From contig NC_083605.1 in NCBI RefSeq assembly GCF_029168945.1, forward strand, positions 28,657,280-28,721,279: DNA of 64,000 nt. Reading direction: 5' to 3'. The notes under the pieces were generated by a model that saw only the letters and a list, made by a program, of their open reading frames with translations, did no database searches and was not told the DNA's origin. Shown here in pieces: positions 21,876 through 32,853 of this stretch. The position numbers and the translations under genes are program-made. The first letter of the stretch is position 1; each line of letters starts with the position of its first letter. Source of the stretch: Cannabis sativa. Taxonomy: Eukaryota; Streptophyta; Magnoliopsida; Rosales; Cannabaceae.

Positions 21876-24800
21876 GTAATTGATTTGCTTGCAAGAAATT
21901 TGGACTTTAAAACGATTGTTTGATGTTTTGGATGGTATCATGTTGTATTGAGTGTTATTTGATGATTGATTGATGTTTGTGAATTTTTCGTGAAAAATAA
22001 TTAAATATCTGTTTCTGGAATTATTTTTATTGGATAGTATGGAAAACATTAAGCAAGTTACCTTTTTACAGAACTCAATTTCGATTTAATTTGAATTAGT
22101 TATGATTTTTTGAAGTTTCGAAAAATCGGGGTGGTGTCGCTGCACCTCGTGCGCGCGCGGAAATCATGCAACCTCCCCCTGCGCCGAGTTTTCACGCCCA
22201 AACACCCCCCATGCGCGCGCGGACATGTATGCTCAGCATACTGTCCGTACAGCTCGCAAATTTTTCGTTTTTCTTCGTTTTTTCATGCTATTTCATGGAT
22301 TTAACTTCCGATTTTTTGTGTAGTTCTGTATTTATACATTTACTATTCCTAATTCAATTCTAATTATCATAATTAATTTAATTAATATTTTTTTTTTAAA
22401 ATTTAATTCATGATATTAGTGTAATTTGAATTTGAAAATAGTAAATATCTATCATTTTGCTTAATTATCTATCTTATTTTTAAATTTGATTATATCTTAT
22501 CTTATTTTTAAATTTAAGGTCAGATATTAAATTTTTTAAATTAATTTTTTTTAAATAATTTGACCTTATTTAAATTTAAAATAAGATAACTATAATCATG
22601 TAATTTTAAATAGATGTAAGATATTTTGCTAACTTTTAAATTTTGTTATTTTATTTATTTAAATTACATTTAAAATTTGAAAAAGATATTCATTTATCTT
22701 TTTAAATTTTTTATTTAATTTTTATTTATAAAATAACATTAAACTTTTAAAAGTAGTTAGCAAATTTTGAAATAATTATTAGGTTGGTTGAAACCTAATT
22801 TTTTAAAATTGTAGGTTTAATTTTTTAAATATTTTTTTTTTAAAATTTTTGAAAAATAAATTTTTTATTTATTTAATTAATTATTTTTCAAAATTATTTA
22901 TTTTAAATTAAATAAATCCTACATCCAACTATCCAGCTAACCTTGTGCAGGAGTATGTGTTTTAGCTTGTTTATAAGTTTTTAAAACCTGTTATTACTTG
23001 ATTGCAAATAGCCATGGTTAACTTGTTGACAGATCCAATGATCTGATTTTAACTCATGGCTCCCTTGGTCAAGTAAATAATTTGTAACAGGTAATTTTCA
23101 CAATCTTCTTTCATCTGTGTATGACCTAGCAACATGATAGGATCCATCCAAATTGTGTGCCTGTGTGAGCCTATGTGTTTAATTTCATTATAGATGCATA
23201 TAGGTTGTTGTTGCTAAATAAAATATCATAGTTCTTGATAGATTTTATTTAGGCCCATTTAGTTTTTGGGCCTATTCAATTAATAACAGTTGTTCATTTT
23301 AAGGTTAAATTCCTCTCTTTTGGGCTGTGTGAGAGTTGGGAGCCATAGTAGTGGGTACGACATACTGAACCCAGCACCCCCTCACATGAACCACCCGAAT
23401 TGTGAAGGCCCATTTGCCTGATTTGAATAACTGTACTGGGTTAATTAAATTAGTTTAACCTAATAAAATTGATTAGCAACATAATTAATTTCATTTATTG
23501 TGAAATTAATTTAAGAAAACCATAGTTTAAAGAATTTTATATTCTAAGCTAAACTATATGTATTTTCTTGTATTTAATTAAATATAGAATTATAACCATC
23601 TAGATTCTTTCTGAAGCTTAATTTAAATTTTTCATTAAATATTCCTATTTAAGTTGATATTTAGTTATCTCTAACTAATCAACTTAAATCTGAATATCTT
23701 TTGGATTTAAAATTTCAAAATTAAGTTGAGAAATTTTAGGTATTGGTCATTAAGATTCTTTAGATATTTTTTAAGTTGATATCTTTTCGAATATTAACTT
23801 AAAATGGAATATTTTCAAATTAAGTGGTTACAACTTAATTTTGATATTTAATTAAATTTAAATTTGAAAAATATTTAAGTTCTAGATTTTTTCTAATACA
23901 ACTTAAATTAGATATTTTTTTTCAAATTTTGTGGAAAAGATACTTAGTCAAATAAGATATTTTCTAGATAGCTATTTCTAGACTACTTATTATTTCTAAT
24001 ATTAAATAGGAAAATATTATAAATTGTGAAATTAATTATTTAAATAATTAATTTTGGTACAATTTATTTTAAGTATATTTTTTCCTAGTATTAAACTAGA
24101 GATTAATAATTAAGCCTTCTCTACACTTAATTATTTATTTCTTGAATTTAATACATTTAATTAATTTGAAAATTAAATATCTAAGCTGATTTTCATCATG
24201 ATACTTAAATATTTCTTTTTCATGACACTTAATTAAATAGAAAATTATTTTAAGTTGAAATTTAATTTTTCAACTTAAATTTAAAAAAAATTCAAAATAT
24301 ATTTTTTCTTTATTTTATTAATCAAATTTCGAAATTGCATTTCTTAAATGGTGGAATTTCAAATTTTATTTGAAAAATAGATTAAAGTTGTAAATTATTT
24401 ATTTTAATTTTGGACCAACTTAAATCAATGATTTTTTCATTTATTGATTAATTTAAAATAAATGAATTAAAGTATATTATTAGAAATTGAATTAATTAGT
24501 CCATGAAAATCTAGATAGATATTATCTGTTTTTGCTTGAAGTATTTTTCTAGTGTATTTAATTAAATAAAAAATTAATATTTAAGTTTATTTTCACCATC
24601 ATACTTAAATATTTGAAATTTTTCTTATATATTTAATTAAATAGAAAAATTATATTTTTTGTTGTAAATTAATTTTATTAATTAATTTTGGGCCAACATT
24701 AAATTAGAATAATTTTTCCAGAATTTATTTTTTATTTTAACATGCATTTTCGAAAAATTGTATTCTTAAGTACTTTAATTTTTCGAAATACAATATGTAT

Positions 24801-24929
24801 GTATAGAAAATTAAATTTTAGTTGTAAATTAATTTTGTAACAACTTAAATTGAATATTTTTTTCTAAATATTTATTGGAAATTATTACTAAGATGGAAAT
24901 AATTCATGGTATTTACATATCCATCTAAG
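21876..24929 (+). other. Element B internal region, non-coding
   Basis: About 3 kb of very AT-rich DNA, with many ATTTAAATT-type words and no coding sequence. The exception is a short GC-rich island at 22118-22262 with two copies of TGCGCGCGCGGA (22150 and 22212). The lack of gag and pol is why B is called LARD-like. Confidence 0.6.
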
Positions 24930-26226
24930 ATGGAATCTATAGCTTCTATCTGGCGAATAGTAAGTAAAGGATGATCTCCTTCGAGCTTGACCAAACGAAA
25001 ATAAATGGTGGAGATCTCATTTCACATAAGCTGAAATATCATTTATACGAGGTTAAGTGTTTTAAGGATTAAAATACATTGTAGGGTGTAACAGTAATCT
25101 AATCCCTTTACAGTGTAGAACATTCATATAGAGGATCATTGATCAAATTAGGATTATAACAATGGATAACTAATGATGTGTCTATATGGTGGAACATATA
25201 GAGCATTCTATATACTGAGAGTGCAATTCTAAGTTCTATGCGTGGATTCAACGAAGAATTAATAAGTCAGTGAATTTAGGTTATAAATTCTTGATCTGCT
25301 TATTGGAAGCTCGGTTATATAGACCCATGGTCCCCCCACTAGTTGAGATAATATTGCTTGTAAGACTCATATAATTGGTTTTGATTAATCAATTATAATT
25401 CTCAAATTAGACTATGTCTATTTGTGAATTTTTCACTAAGTAAGGGCGAAATTGTAAAGAAAGAGTTTTAGGGGCATATTTGTTAATTATGATACTTTGT
25501 ATGGTTCAACTAATAAATATGATAAATGACAATATTATTTAATAATTATTTATAATTATTAAATAGTTAGAATTGGCATTTAAATGGTTGAATTTAAAAA
25601 TTGGCGTTTTTGAGAAAATCAGATGCAGAAAAGATAAAACTGCAAAATTGCAAAAAGTGAGGCCCAAATCCACCTTGCATGGCCGGCCACTTTTGTAGGG
25701 TTTTCCCTCTGATATTTTCATTATTTTAATGCCAAATAATTCAAACCTAACCCTAGTGGAATGCTATAAATAGATAGTGAAGGCTTCAGGAAAATTACAC
25801 TTTTCTTCTGACTTTTCATTCAGAAAAAATTGAGCCTTTCTCTCTCCCTATCTTTGGCCAACCCTTCTCTTTCTTCTTCCTCTTCAATTTCGAAATTCTT
25901 AGTGTTAGAGTAGTGCCCACACACAGCAAGTGATACCTCAATCATAGTGAGGAAGATCATGAAGAAAGCCTTTCAGCAAGAAAGAGTTTCGGCACTAAAG
26001 AATCAGAGAAAGAAATCCATGTTCAGATATTGATAATGCTCTGCTACAGAAAGGAATCAAGGGCTAGATATCTAAACGGAAGGAGTCATTATATAAAACT
26101 GCACCCAATGTAAGGTTTCCTAAACTTTATATGTGTTTATTTCATCGTTTTAGAAAGTTCATATTTAGGGTGTTAATCAACATACTTGTGAGTAGATCTA
26201 AGATCCTGGTAAAATAATTTCCAACA
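24930..26226 (+). repeat. Element B 3' LTR, missing its first 595 bp
   Basis: It starts abruptly at ATGGAATCTATAGC, which is base 596 of the solo LTR at 54055. It runs to the normal end AATTTCCAACA. Hand comparison with 20560-21857 gives about 29 differences over 1,295 bp (about 2.2%). The missing part includes the 5' end of U3. The junction carries short homology (TAAGATGGAA occurs twice at about 24890 and 24927). Confidence 0.85.
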
Positions 26227-26890
26227 GATCCCACCAAAGTCATCAGACTGGGAAAGAATCTGCCTTCGGCAGTGAAAGAAAAGATTGTCTCCATAGTTAA
26301 GGAAAACATTGATGTATTGCCTTGGAGTTATTATGACATGACCAGAATCAGTCCTCGAGTAATTTTTCATGCACTAAACATAGATCCTAAGGCTGATCCA
26401 GTTTGACAGAAGCATCGACCCTTGGATCCAGTGAGATTGGAACCGGTGAATGCAAAAGTAGACAAGTTAACCAACATTGATTTCCTTAGGGAAGCTCTAT
26501 ATCCCATATGGCTAGCCAATCCGGTGTTCGTCCCAAATCCTAATGGGATATGGCACACGTGTATAGATTTCACAGATACAAACAAAGCTTGTCCAAAAGA
26601 TTTTTTTTCACTTATGTTCATTGATCAGATGGTTGATGAAACATCGGGGTACAAACTCTTAAGCTTCATGGATGCATACTCCGCTTACAACCAAATAAAA
26701 ATGCACGTGGCTGAGCAAGAGCATACAAGATTTAAAACTGACAAAGGCATCTATTACTACAAGGTCATGCCCTTTGGATTAAAGAACGTTAGACTTATCT
26801 ACCAATGAATGGTTAACAGATGTTCCAGAATGTACTACGAAGAACATGGAGGTTTATGCCAATGACATGCTGGTGAAACCGTCGACTTCC
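26227..26890 (+). pseudogene. Element A reverse transcriptase (decayed)
   Basis: This continues the element A frame directly after B with DPTKVIRLGKNL. It has DVLPWSYYDMTRISP, WLANPVFVPNPNG, FMDAYSAYNQIKM and VMPFGLKNV. A TGA at 26404 and a TGA after LIYQ (26807) break the frame. The catalytic motif further on reads YANDM where YVDDM is expected. The sequence stops making sense at about 26885, where a deletion joins it to integrase. Confidence 0.8.
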
Positions 26891-26896
26891 ATATAC

Positions 26897-27780
26897 CTCG
26901 CGTACCACCAACGGAACTGAGGATGATGACCTTACCTTACCCATTTGCTATATGGGGGATTGATCTGATTGGGGAACTTCCCACAAGGCGAGGGGAAGCC
27001 CAAGTACACAGTGGTAGCAGTTGATTTCTTCACTAAATGGATCGAGGTTGAACCTCTTGTCTCTATAGCCTACAAGAAAGCCCTCGACTTTGTTGCCAAA
27101 AACATTGTCTGCAGGTTTAGAATTCCAATGAAGATAGAGTCCGATAACAAAGTTCGATGGAGACTTATTCAATGAAAACTGTGAGAGGAACAAAATAATT
27201 AAGAGCTTCTCGTCAGTATCTAGGCCTCACGCGAATGGACAAGTGGAAGTTGTTAACCAAACCATGAAGGATACTATCAAGAAGAAGTTAGATGCTGCCA
27301 GATGAACTACCTCAAGTACTCTGGGCTCACATAAGTACTGAAAAGACAACAACGGGACATACTCCATTCTCGCTGGCATTTGGCTCGGAAGCAATGTTAC
27401 CTGTGGAAGTAAACAACCCGACTCATAGATGAGAGTTTTATAATCAAGAAGAAAACCAAGAACTCATAAAACTATCCTTGGATCTACTTGATGAAAAATG
27501 CATTGAGTCGCAAGTTACTAATGCAGCATATCAACACCGAGTAACAAGATACTTCAACAAAAGGGTCAAAAAGAAGCTATTCAATGTTGGAGACTTGGTG
27601 CTAAGGCGAGTATTTGCAAATACGAGAGATGCATTTGTAGGAGTATTCAACCCGAACTAGGAGGGTCCTTATGTGATTGAAGCGATAGTAAGAACCGGGG
27701 TTTACAATTGGCTTGAATGAATGGCTCGCTAATAAAGAACTACTGGAATGTGGAACATTTGTGACCCTACTACCAGTAAA
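26897..27780 (+). pseudogene. Element A integrase, core and C-terminus
   Basis: Begins PPTELRMMTLPYPFAIWGIDLIG. The three catalytic residues are recognisable (WGID, ESDNK, GQVEVVN) but lie in different frames. The C-terminal part includes HRVTRYFNKRVKKKLFNVGDLVLRRVF and EGPYVIE, typical of gypsy integrase tails. Frameshifts occur near 26985, 27175 and 27300. The N-terminal zinc finger and both RNase H domains are missing. Confidence 0.8.
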
Positions 27781-28467
27781 TTAATGATTGTAACTCACAT
27801 CTCTGATGTAATATTTTGAACATCAGTAAAGTTAATCATTTCTTTTTTCAAGTAATTATAAAGTGTTACTCTTTAAATTTACTTGAGGGGCATATGTGTA
27901 TGATTAATGGAATTTATCTGGAAATACATAATATAATGCAAACCCATCACTTTAAAAAAAATTGAAAATTCTTTAAATTTCTCGATCAAACCTTTCTGGC
28001 GAGAAAGGAGGATCAAACTATTACGAATAGCTTTTTGATTAAAAACCTGTCTGACAAGAAAGGAAAATCAAAAGTTATAAATGAGATATAACTCATAACT
28101 CACAATATAAAGCTAAATACTAACGACTCGCATTGTATAGGAAAGTATTAAATGAGACATCAAGGTGTCTTGAAAAATGTACTTAAACCTAGTATATGAA
28201 TAGACGATCTAACTATTCATATAAGCAATCAAAAATATAAAAAGTGATAAAATCATTAAAAGTATATTCAAGTTTGCTTGAAACAGATTATAACTGTTAT
28301 TGCGAGGCAGAATTGATAACTGCTCACAAATTAAAAGCATGGCAGGTAATGAACTGCTCCAGCATATTAGACTATTAACTACTTAAAATGAAAGTGATTA
28401 TGATAGATATACCCTCTGTAATCATTAAAAAGCACTTTTTATTAAAAGGAACTTTTTAAGGGGCAAT
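27781..28467 (+). other. Element A 3' non-coding region
   Basis: No conserved protein. Two imperfect direct repeats of about 55 bp occur near 27982 and 28037 (GATCAAAC.TTTCTGGCGAGAAAGGA and GATTAAAAACCTGTCTGACAA). A purine tract AAGGGGCAA lies at about 28459-28466 just before the LTR. This resembles the 3' organisation of elements C and D. Confidence 0.5.
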
Positions 28468-29545
28468 TGTTATACCCGAAATTTGGCTAGCACTTCAGAG
28501 GAGGACACGTGTCAAACTGGGAGAATATGAATCAACAAATGTAATGATATTTATATTTGAAAATTGAATAACTCATTTAATGCAGAACAGACAGAGTATG
28601 TTTACAACTTACTGACTGTAAGGTCTTACGCGAGATAAAAATATACAAATCGTTGGCTCATACAGTAACGAGAAACCATACGACACCACTAGTACAAGAT
28701 AAGGCATCAACCTCGCTACGCATGAAGAGACATAGACGAGGCATGATGACTATTAAGGCACTTATCTTATAATGCACATTATACAAACTAAATATAACGC
28801 TCAAGTAAATCCAAATAACTAATAACAAGGCATCCATCTCGCTATAGGAAGGCACACTCATGGTACCTTCACTAATCAGCTCCAGACATCTTTCAATTGG
28901 ATCCACAATTCCATCTAGTCAGCTCTCTCAGATAGAAGCGGACACTCAAATGATGTTGACTACTGAAGTTTGCCTTGTCACCAAGAACTGCGATTGTGAA
29001 ATGGAGCGTTATGTCTTCAAGCGCAGAAACGACAAGGTTTAAATTATCAACCTCAAAAAGACATGGGAACAGTTCCAGCTCGCTACCAGGGTTATTGTTG
29101 CTATGTTCCCAGCGAGACGTCCAATAACAATATGTGTTACAATGTATTTAATACACGTTTACATTGAACCAGTAAAAGTGGACCAAACACAGTTGTGTCA
29201 TTTTCAAATGTTAACCGCATTTATTTTACGTGGGATGTAATTAAATCCCACGATTTCAGGGGATTATTATTGTAAAATATCAGTCAAATCTGTAATTAAC
29301 TGCCCTCCTATGTAATTATAAATAGGAGCAGGTTACACTGAAAAAGGAATAAAAAACTTATTAGAAAAAAAGCCCTAGAACTGTATCAAAAATCTAATAA
29401 GATTGACTCGTGGACTATGCAGAATTTTAACTACAAAACCACATAAAAACCTTTTTGTTCCTATTTTTTCTTTACTGCTTTTGTTTTCTGTGCAAATCTA
29501 TCACAATTTAGGCTCAAATATAGTCAACAAAAATTTGCGTTAACA
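28468..29545 (+). repeat. Element A 3' LTR
   Basis: Runs from TGTTATACCCG to GCGTTAACA (TGTTA/TAACA inverted ends), about 1,078 bp. A likely TATA box, ATTATAAATAGG, lies at about 29316. The last 250 bp can be aligned loosely to the 5' LTR. A shorter alternative end is CAACA at 29529. Confidence 0.55.
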
Positions 29546-32500
29546 ACGTTCAATGATTATGTTGATACATCGTTGTTTTAGCATTTTTTATAAGATGTTT
29601 ATATGTTATTTTCAAATACTTTCATTTTTTATCTTGTTGTTTTGTTACTGCAATTGAATGCAAGAAACTTGATTTCCAGTGATGATGTACTTAAATGTTG
29701 ATCAGAATAGGCTTGTCATCTACTTCTATTCCTTTGATAAAATGAAGTGAGTTACATACATTGAAAGTGTACAAGAAAATATTCTGATCTTCCAAGAAGG
29801 TTCAAGCTATTGTGCATGGATTAGTGATTGAAAAGTGCGTTTGGATTTGGTTATGCATTGGAGAACAACATTTTTTAAGAAACATTGCTTTGTAGTTAAT
29901 TTTACATGTATCTTGCACATGATATTGAACATTATAATTTTTTTAAATTTTTTTAATATATTTTAGTACAGTGAAAAATAACTATTATTATATTTTTAAT
30001 TTATACATTAAGTATTTATATGATTCTGTTCGTACAAACAACGTGAAATCAACATGTTTAAAAAATAACAAAATTAAACAACATGTTTTCAACTTTAAAA
30101 CAACTGTAAAACAACAAAAAATGTTATTTTTAAATATAAACAATTTTACTTCATATTTACAATCTAGTTTTATTAATGCCCTCACTTGATTCAAAATCAA
30201 CATAATGTGTATTCTCTTATTATTTTTCATATCTGAATGTAAGAGATAAGATAAATTTTTATTTTAACATGTAAAAAATCTATTCCTTTAATTGTTGAAC
30301 AACTAGTGTAGTGTATAACAATTTATAACTAACTTTACAACAATATGAAAATAACTTGATTTTATTTTCAAGTTGAAATAAGATGTTACAAAAACAACAC
30401 AAAAGAAACTTCACAACATATAACATGAAAACAACTTAATGATTCTTTTGTAGACATTGTGTAGTTTTGTTTTTGTTGTTTTCAACCAAAACAATATCAA
30501 TTGCTGAGCAAATAATTATAGATTTTTCAATATTTAACATCTTTGGAGATTTGCTTTTGGATGTTTTCTTGTTGCTTTATGGTTGTTTCTGCAGTCAAAG
30601 TCCCAATATCAACTAAAATAACCTCTTTTAAACCAGATCCTCCCATTGAAGCAGATAAAATTTGTTTAATTGTTGTTGTTGTGTTGTTGTCAGGTTGCTG
30701 CACATGTGAAAATACTGAGTGATTGTCACTTTCTGTCATTATCACATTGTTGCACTCCATTGTTTGGGTAGCTTCCAAAAAGGATTGTATAAAACAACAA
30801 ACTTTTGTCATCCTTAATTTAGAGTGGTTGGCTAAGAAGCAACTAGGATTTTGAAGTATGGTAAATAAAATATGTTCATGTCAAAATAATATTTTTGAAA
30901 CTGATTCCCTCATTGGAGCAGATAAAAGTTGTTTCGCTGTTGTTGTCAAGTTGTTGTACATCTGAGTGCACTAAGTGATTGTCACTTACTGTCATTATCA
31001 CATTATGGCACACTATTGTTTGGGTAGTTGCCAAAAAGAATTGTGTTTCTGTGTTGTTGAATGTGTTCACACACAATGGATACTGCATGAAATCAGTTTC
31101 TTTGGTTAATAGCTTTATGTAAAACAACAGACTTTTGTTATCCTTGATTTGGAGTGGTTGGCAGCCTTCCTTCAGTTGGTATTTCAGTTGTATTTGAGTT
31201 ATTTCATGGTTTCATTGTAGTTTCTCCATCATTATATGCACTAGTTTAGCAAAAGTGCAATCTCTTGATATTAATTCTTCACTTGATTCGTAATCAATAT
31301 AGTGCTTGTTGTGATCCCAATGATCATTGTTCTATACTAAAATTTACAGTGGTTTCATGCCTAAAGCTAGTGTATTAATTTTTCTATATTGTTAAGCAAC
31401 CAGTTTAACACATGAGAACAACGTATAAACAACTATTACATGACGGTAATCAGTAAATGACCTTAAATGAATCACTATCTTTTTCAAATTTAAATTATTT
31501 GTACCAATTTATTCAGATCAACCAATTTTTAGTATGAATTTACTTAGATATACTTCAGAAACACTAAATAACAACCTGATTACGAAGAAAAATATTTAAA
31601 ATATTGGTACCTTTATGTTTATTTGTCAAATTCTTCCGAGTTGTTTAAAAAATTTCGTTAAAAATTAAGAAAAAGTTGATCATAGTGTTGAAGATAATTA
31701 TTTCTTTATTTCATTATTTATTGTTCTAAATATTAAAGTTATATTTGTCATTATTTTATTATTGTTATTATGTTATTTATACATTTGTTATTTCACGATC
31801 ATGGACAACAACAAAAAGAAAACATAAAAACAACGCTAAAATAACATAGTTTTATTTTAAAATTTTAACACACTCAATATTCTCATTATACTACCTAAAA
31901 AAATTAATTTACTGGTTTTCATTTTAGATTTTCAAAAAACACTAAAATATATGTGAATCAATTCTCAAAAATATTAATAATAATATATTAGAAAACAATT
32001 AAAGTAAACATAATTAATAATATCAAATTTGTTATTTTTGTAAAAAGAATAAAAAAAATAAAAAAAAAAAACCCAATTTTTTTTGGGTAAACGTTCATGG
32101 ACATCTCCTCTTAGTTGTTGATCTTCTTTTGTTGGCTTTTTATGGAGATCTCTAATCGGTGGTTGCGCTACCATAACTGAATATCGAATCAAAGTTTCTT
32201 GACGGCATTCATGGTGATTGATAAAAAGCTTTCTGTCGGCATTCATGGTGTTCGACAAAAACTTCTATATCGTTGGTGGTATTATTTGGAGAGGATACGT
32301 CGATTGTGGAGGAGTTCTAAGATTTTCTAGAGGTGATCGATGTTCATGTTAATTTCAAATCTAAAATTTTTAGGAGAAACTATATTGGGAAAGTCTCATG
32401 TACAGACTGTATTTTTAAAAAAGAAAGTTTAATTTTCTATTTTTGTTTATTTTTGCTTTTTTTTACTATAAAAAAAGTAAATTTTAGATGTAATAAAGTT

Positions 32501-32853
32501 ATTTGAAAAAAAACTCCTTAAAAGTACGTGTACCATCGAAAAGTTGTCATGTGTACGTGTACCACTGTATACCCATCAATTATACAATTTGATATTTATC
32601 AGTATTTTTGAATGAAATAGTGAATAGCATAATAGAGTCAAGTGTAACAAAATGAATACTTTAATAGTAATGCCACCAATATCAAGAAAAAAAAAAAAGA
32701 CCTCTTTTTCAAACAAAAAAAATAATAAATAAATTACAGCGTGTCTTTCCCATCACCATGCATTTTCCTAGAAGATTATTAAATATAGAATTTGGGCACT
32801 ATTTTTAATCTAACAGTAACAAACTAAAAAATAATAAACCGAGAAGGAGAGAA
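29546..32853. other. Intergenic AT-rich DNA before gene 2
   Basis: No intact gene was found. It contains many AACAAC/GTTGTT words and a tandem duplication (listed separately). A 34-bp direct repeat with the core GGCATTCATGGTG lies at about 32190-32258. The last 200 bp should hold the promoter of gene 2. ATTAAATATAG at about 32777 is a weak TATA candidate. Confidence 0.4.
30630..31170 (-). repeat. Tandem duplication with shared coding-like sequence
   Basis: Two neighbouring blocks (about 30630-30855 and 30890-31170) share long similar runs. On the minus strand these read as related peptides: ATQTMECNNVIMTESDNHS with HVQQPDNN, and TTQTIVCHNVIMTVSDNHL with DVQQLDNN. The second block has an extra 80 bp or so. 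Neither is complete or recognisable. It may be a relic of a transposon or gene, and conserved reading in both copies suggests past coding. Confidence 0.5.

Larger units (their letters stand above)
10113..26226 (+). mobile_element. Element B: non-coding LTR retrotransposon (LARD-like), holding element C
   Basis: B starts TGTTGGGTTTTATGCCC and ends AATTTCCAACA. It is flanked by a perfect 5-bp duplication GATCC (10108-10112 and 26227-26231). Excluding element C, it is a 1,890-bp 5' LTR, a 3.07-kb AT-rich internal region with no coding sequence, and a 3' LTR lacking its first 595 bp. An initiator-Met-type primer site follows the 5' LTR. The lack of proteins means it depended on another element (LARD-type). 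Two solo LTRs of the same family are at 51963 and 54055. Superfamily cannot be decided without proteins. Confidence 0.85.
6346..29545 (+). mobile_element. Element A: old gypsy (Tat-like) retrotransposon, split by element B
   Basis: The outermost element of a three-level nest. Its own sequence is about 7.1 kb: 6346-10112 plus 26227-29545. Order: 5' LTR, primer-binding-like site, gag, protease, RT, integrase, 3' LTR. Element B entered at codons GAT-CC between protease and RT. The GATCC duplication at 10108-10112 and 26227-26231 shows the reading frame was continuous before insertion. RNase H and the N-terminal part of integrase have been deleted (junction about 26885-26897). Many stops, and strongly diverged LTRs, make it the oldest layer. 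The Tat assignment comes from protein resemblance to element C, which keeps the second RNase H typical of that lineage. Confidence 0.8.

Noticed and set aside
22110..22363. Open frames of 64-65 codons over the GC-rich island
   Set aside because: Two overlapping frames are open with no conserved motif; GC-rich DNA lacks stop codons by composition.
28658..29042. Open frames on both strands within 28658-29042
   Set aside because: They lie inside the element A 3' LTR and show no family motif.
30000..31900. Repeated AACAAC/GTTGTT words as a possible CRISPR-like or satellite array
   Set aside because: Spacing and sequence are irregular, there are no uniform repeats and spacers, and the DNA is eukaryotic.
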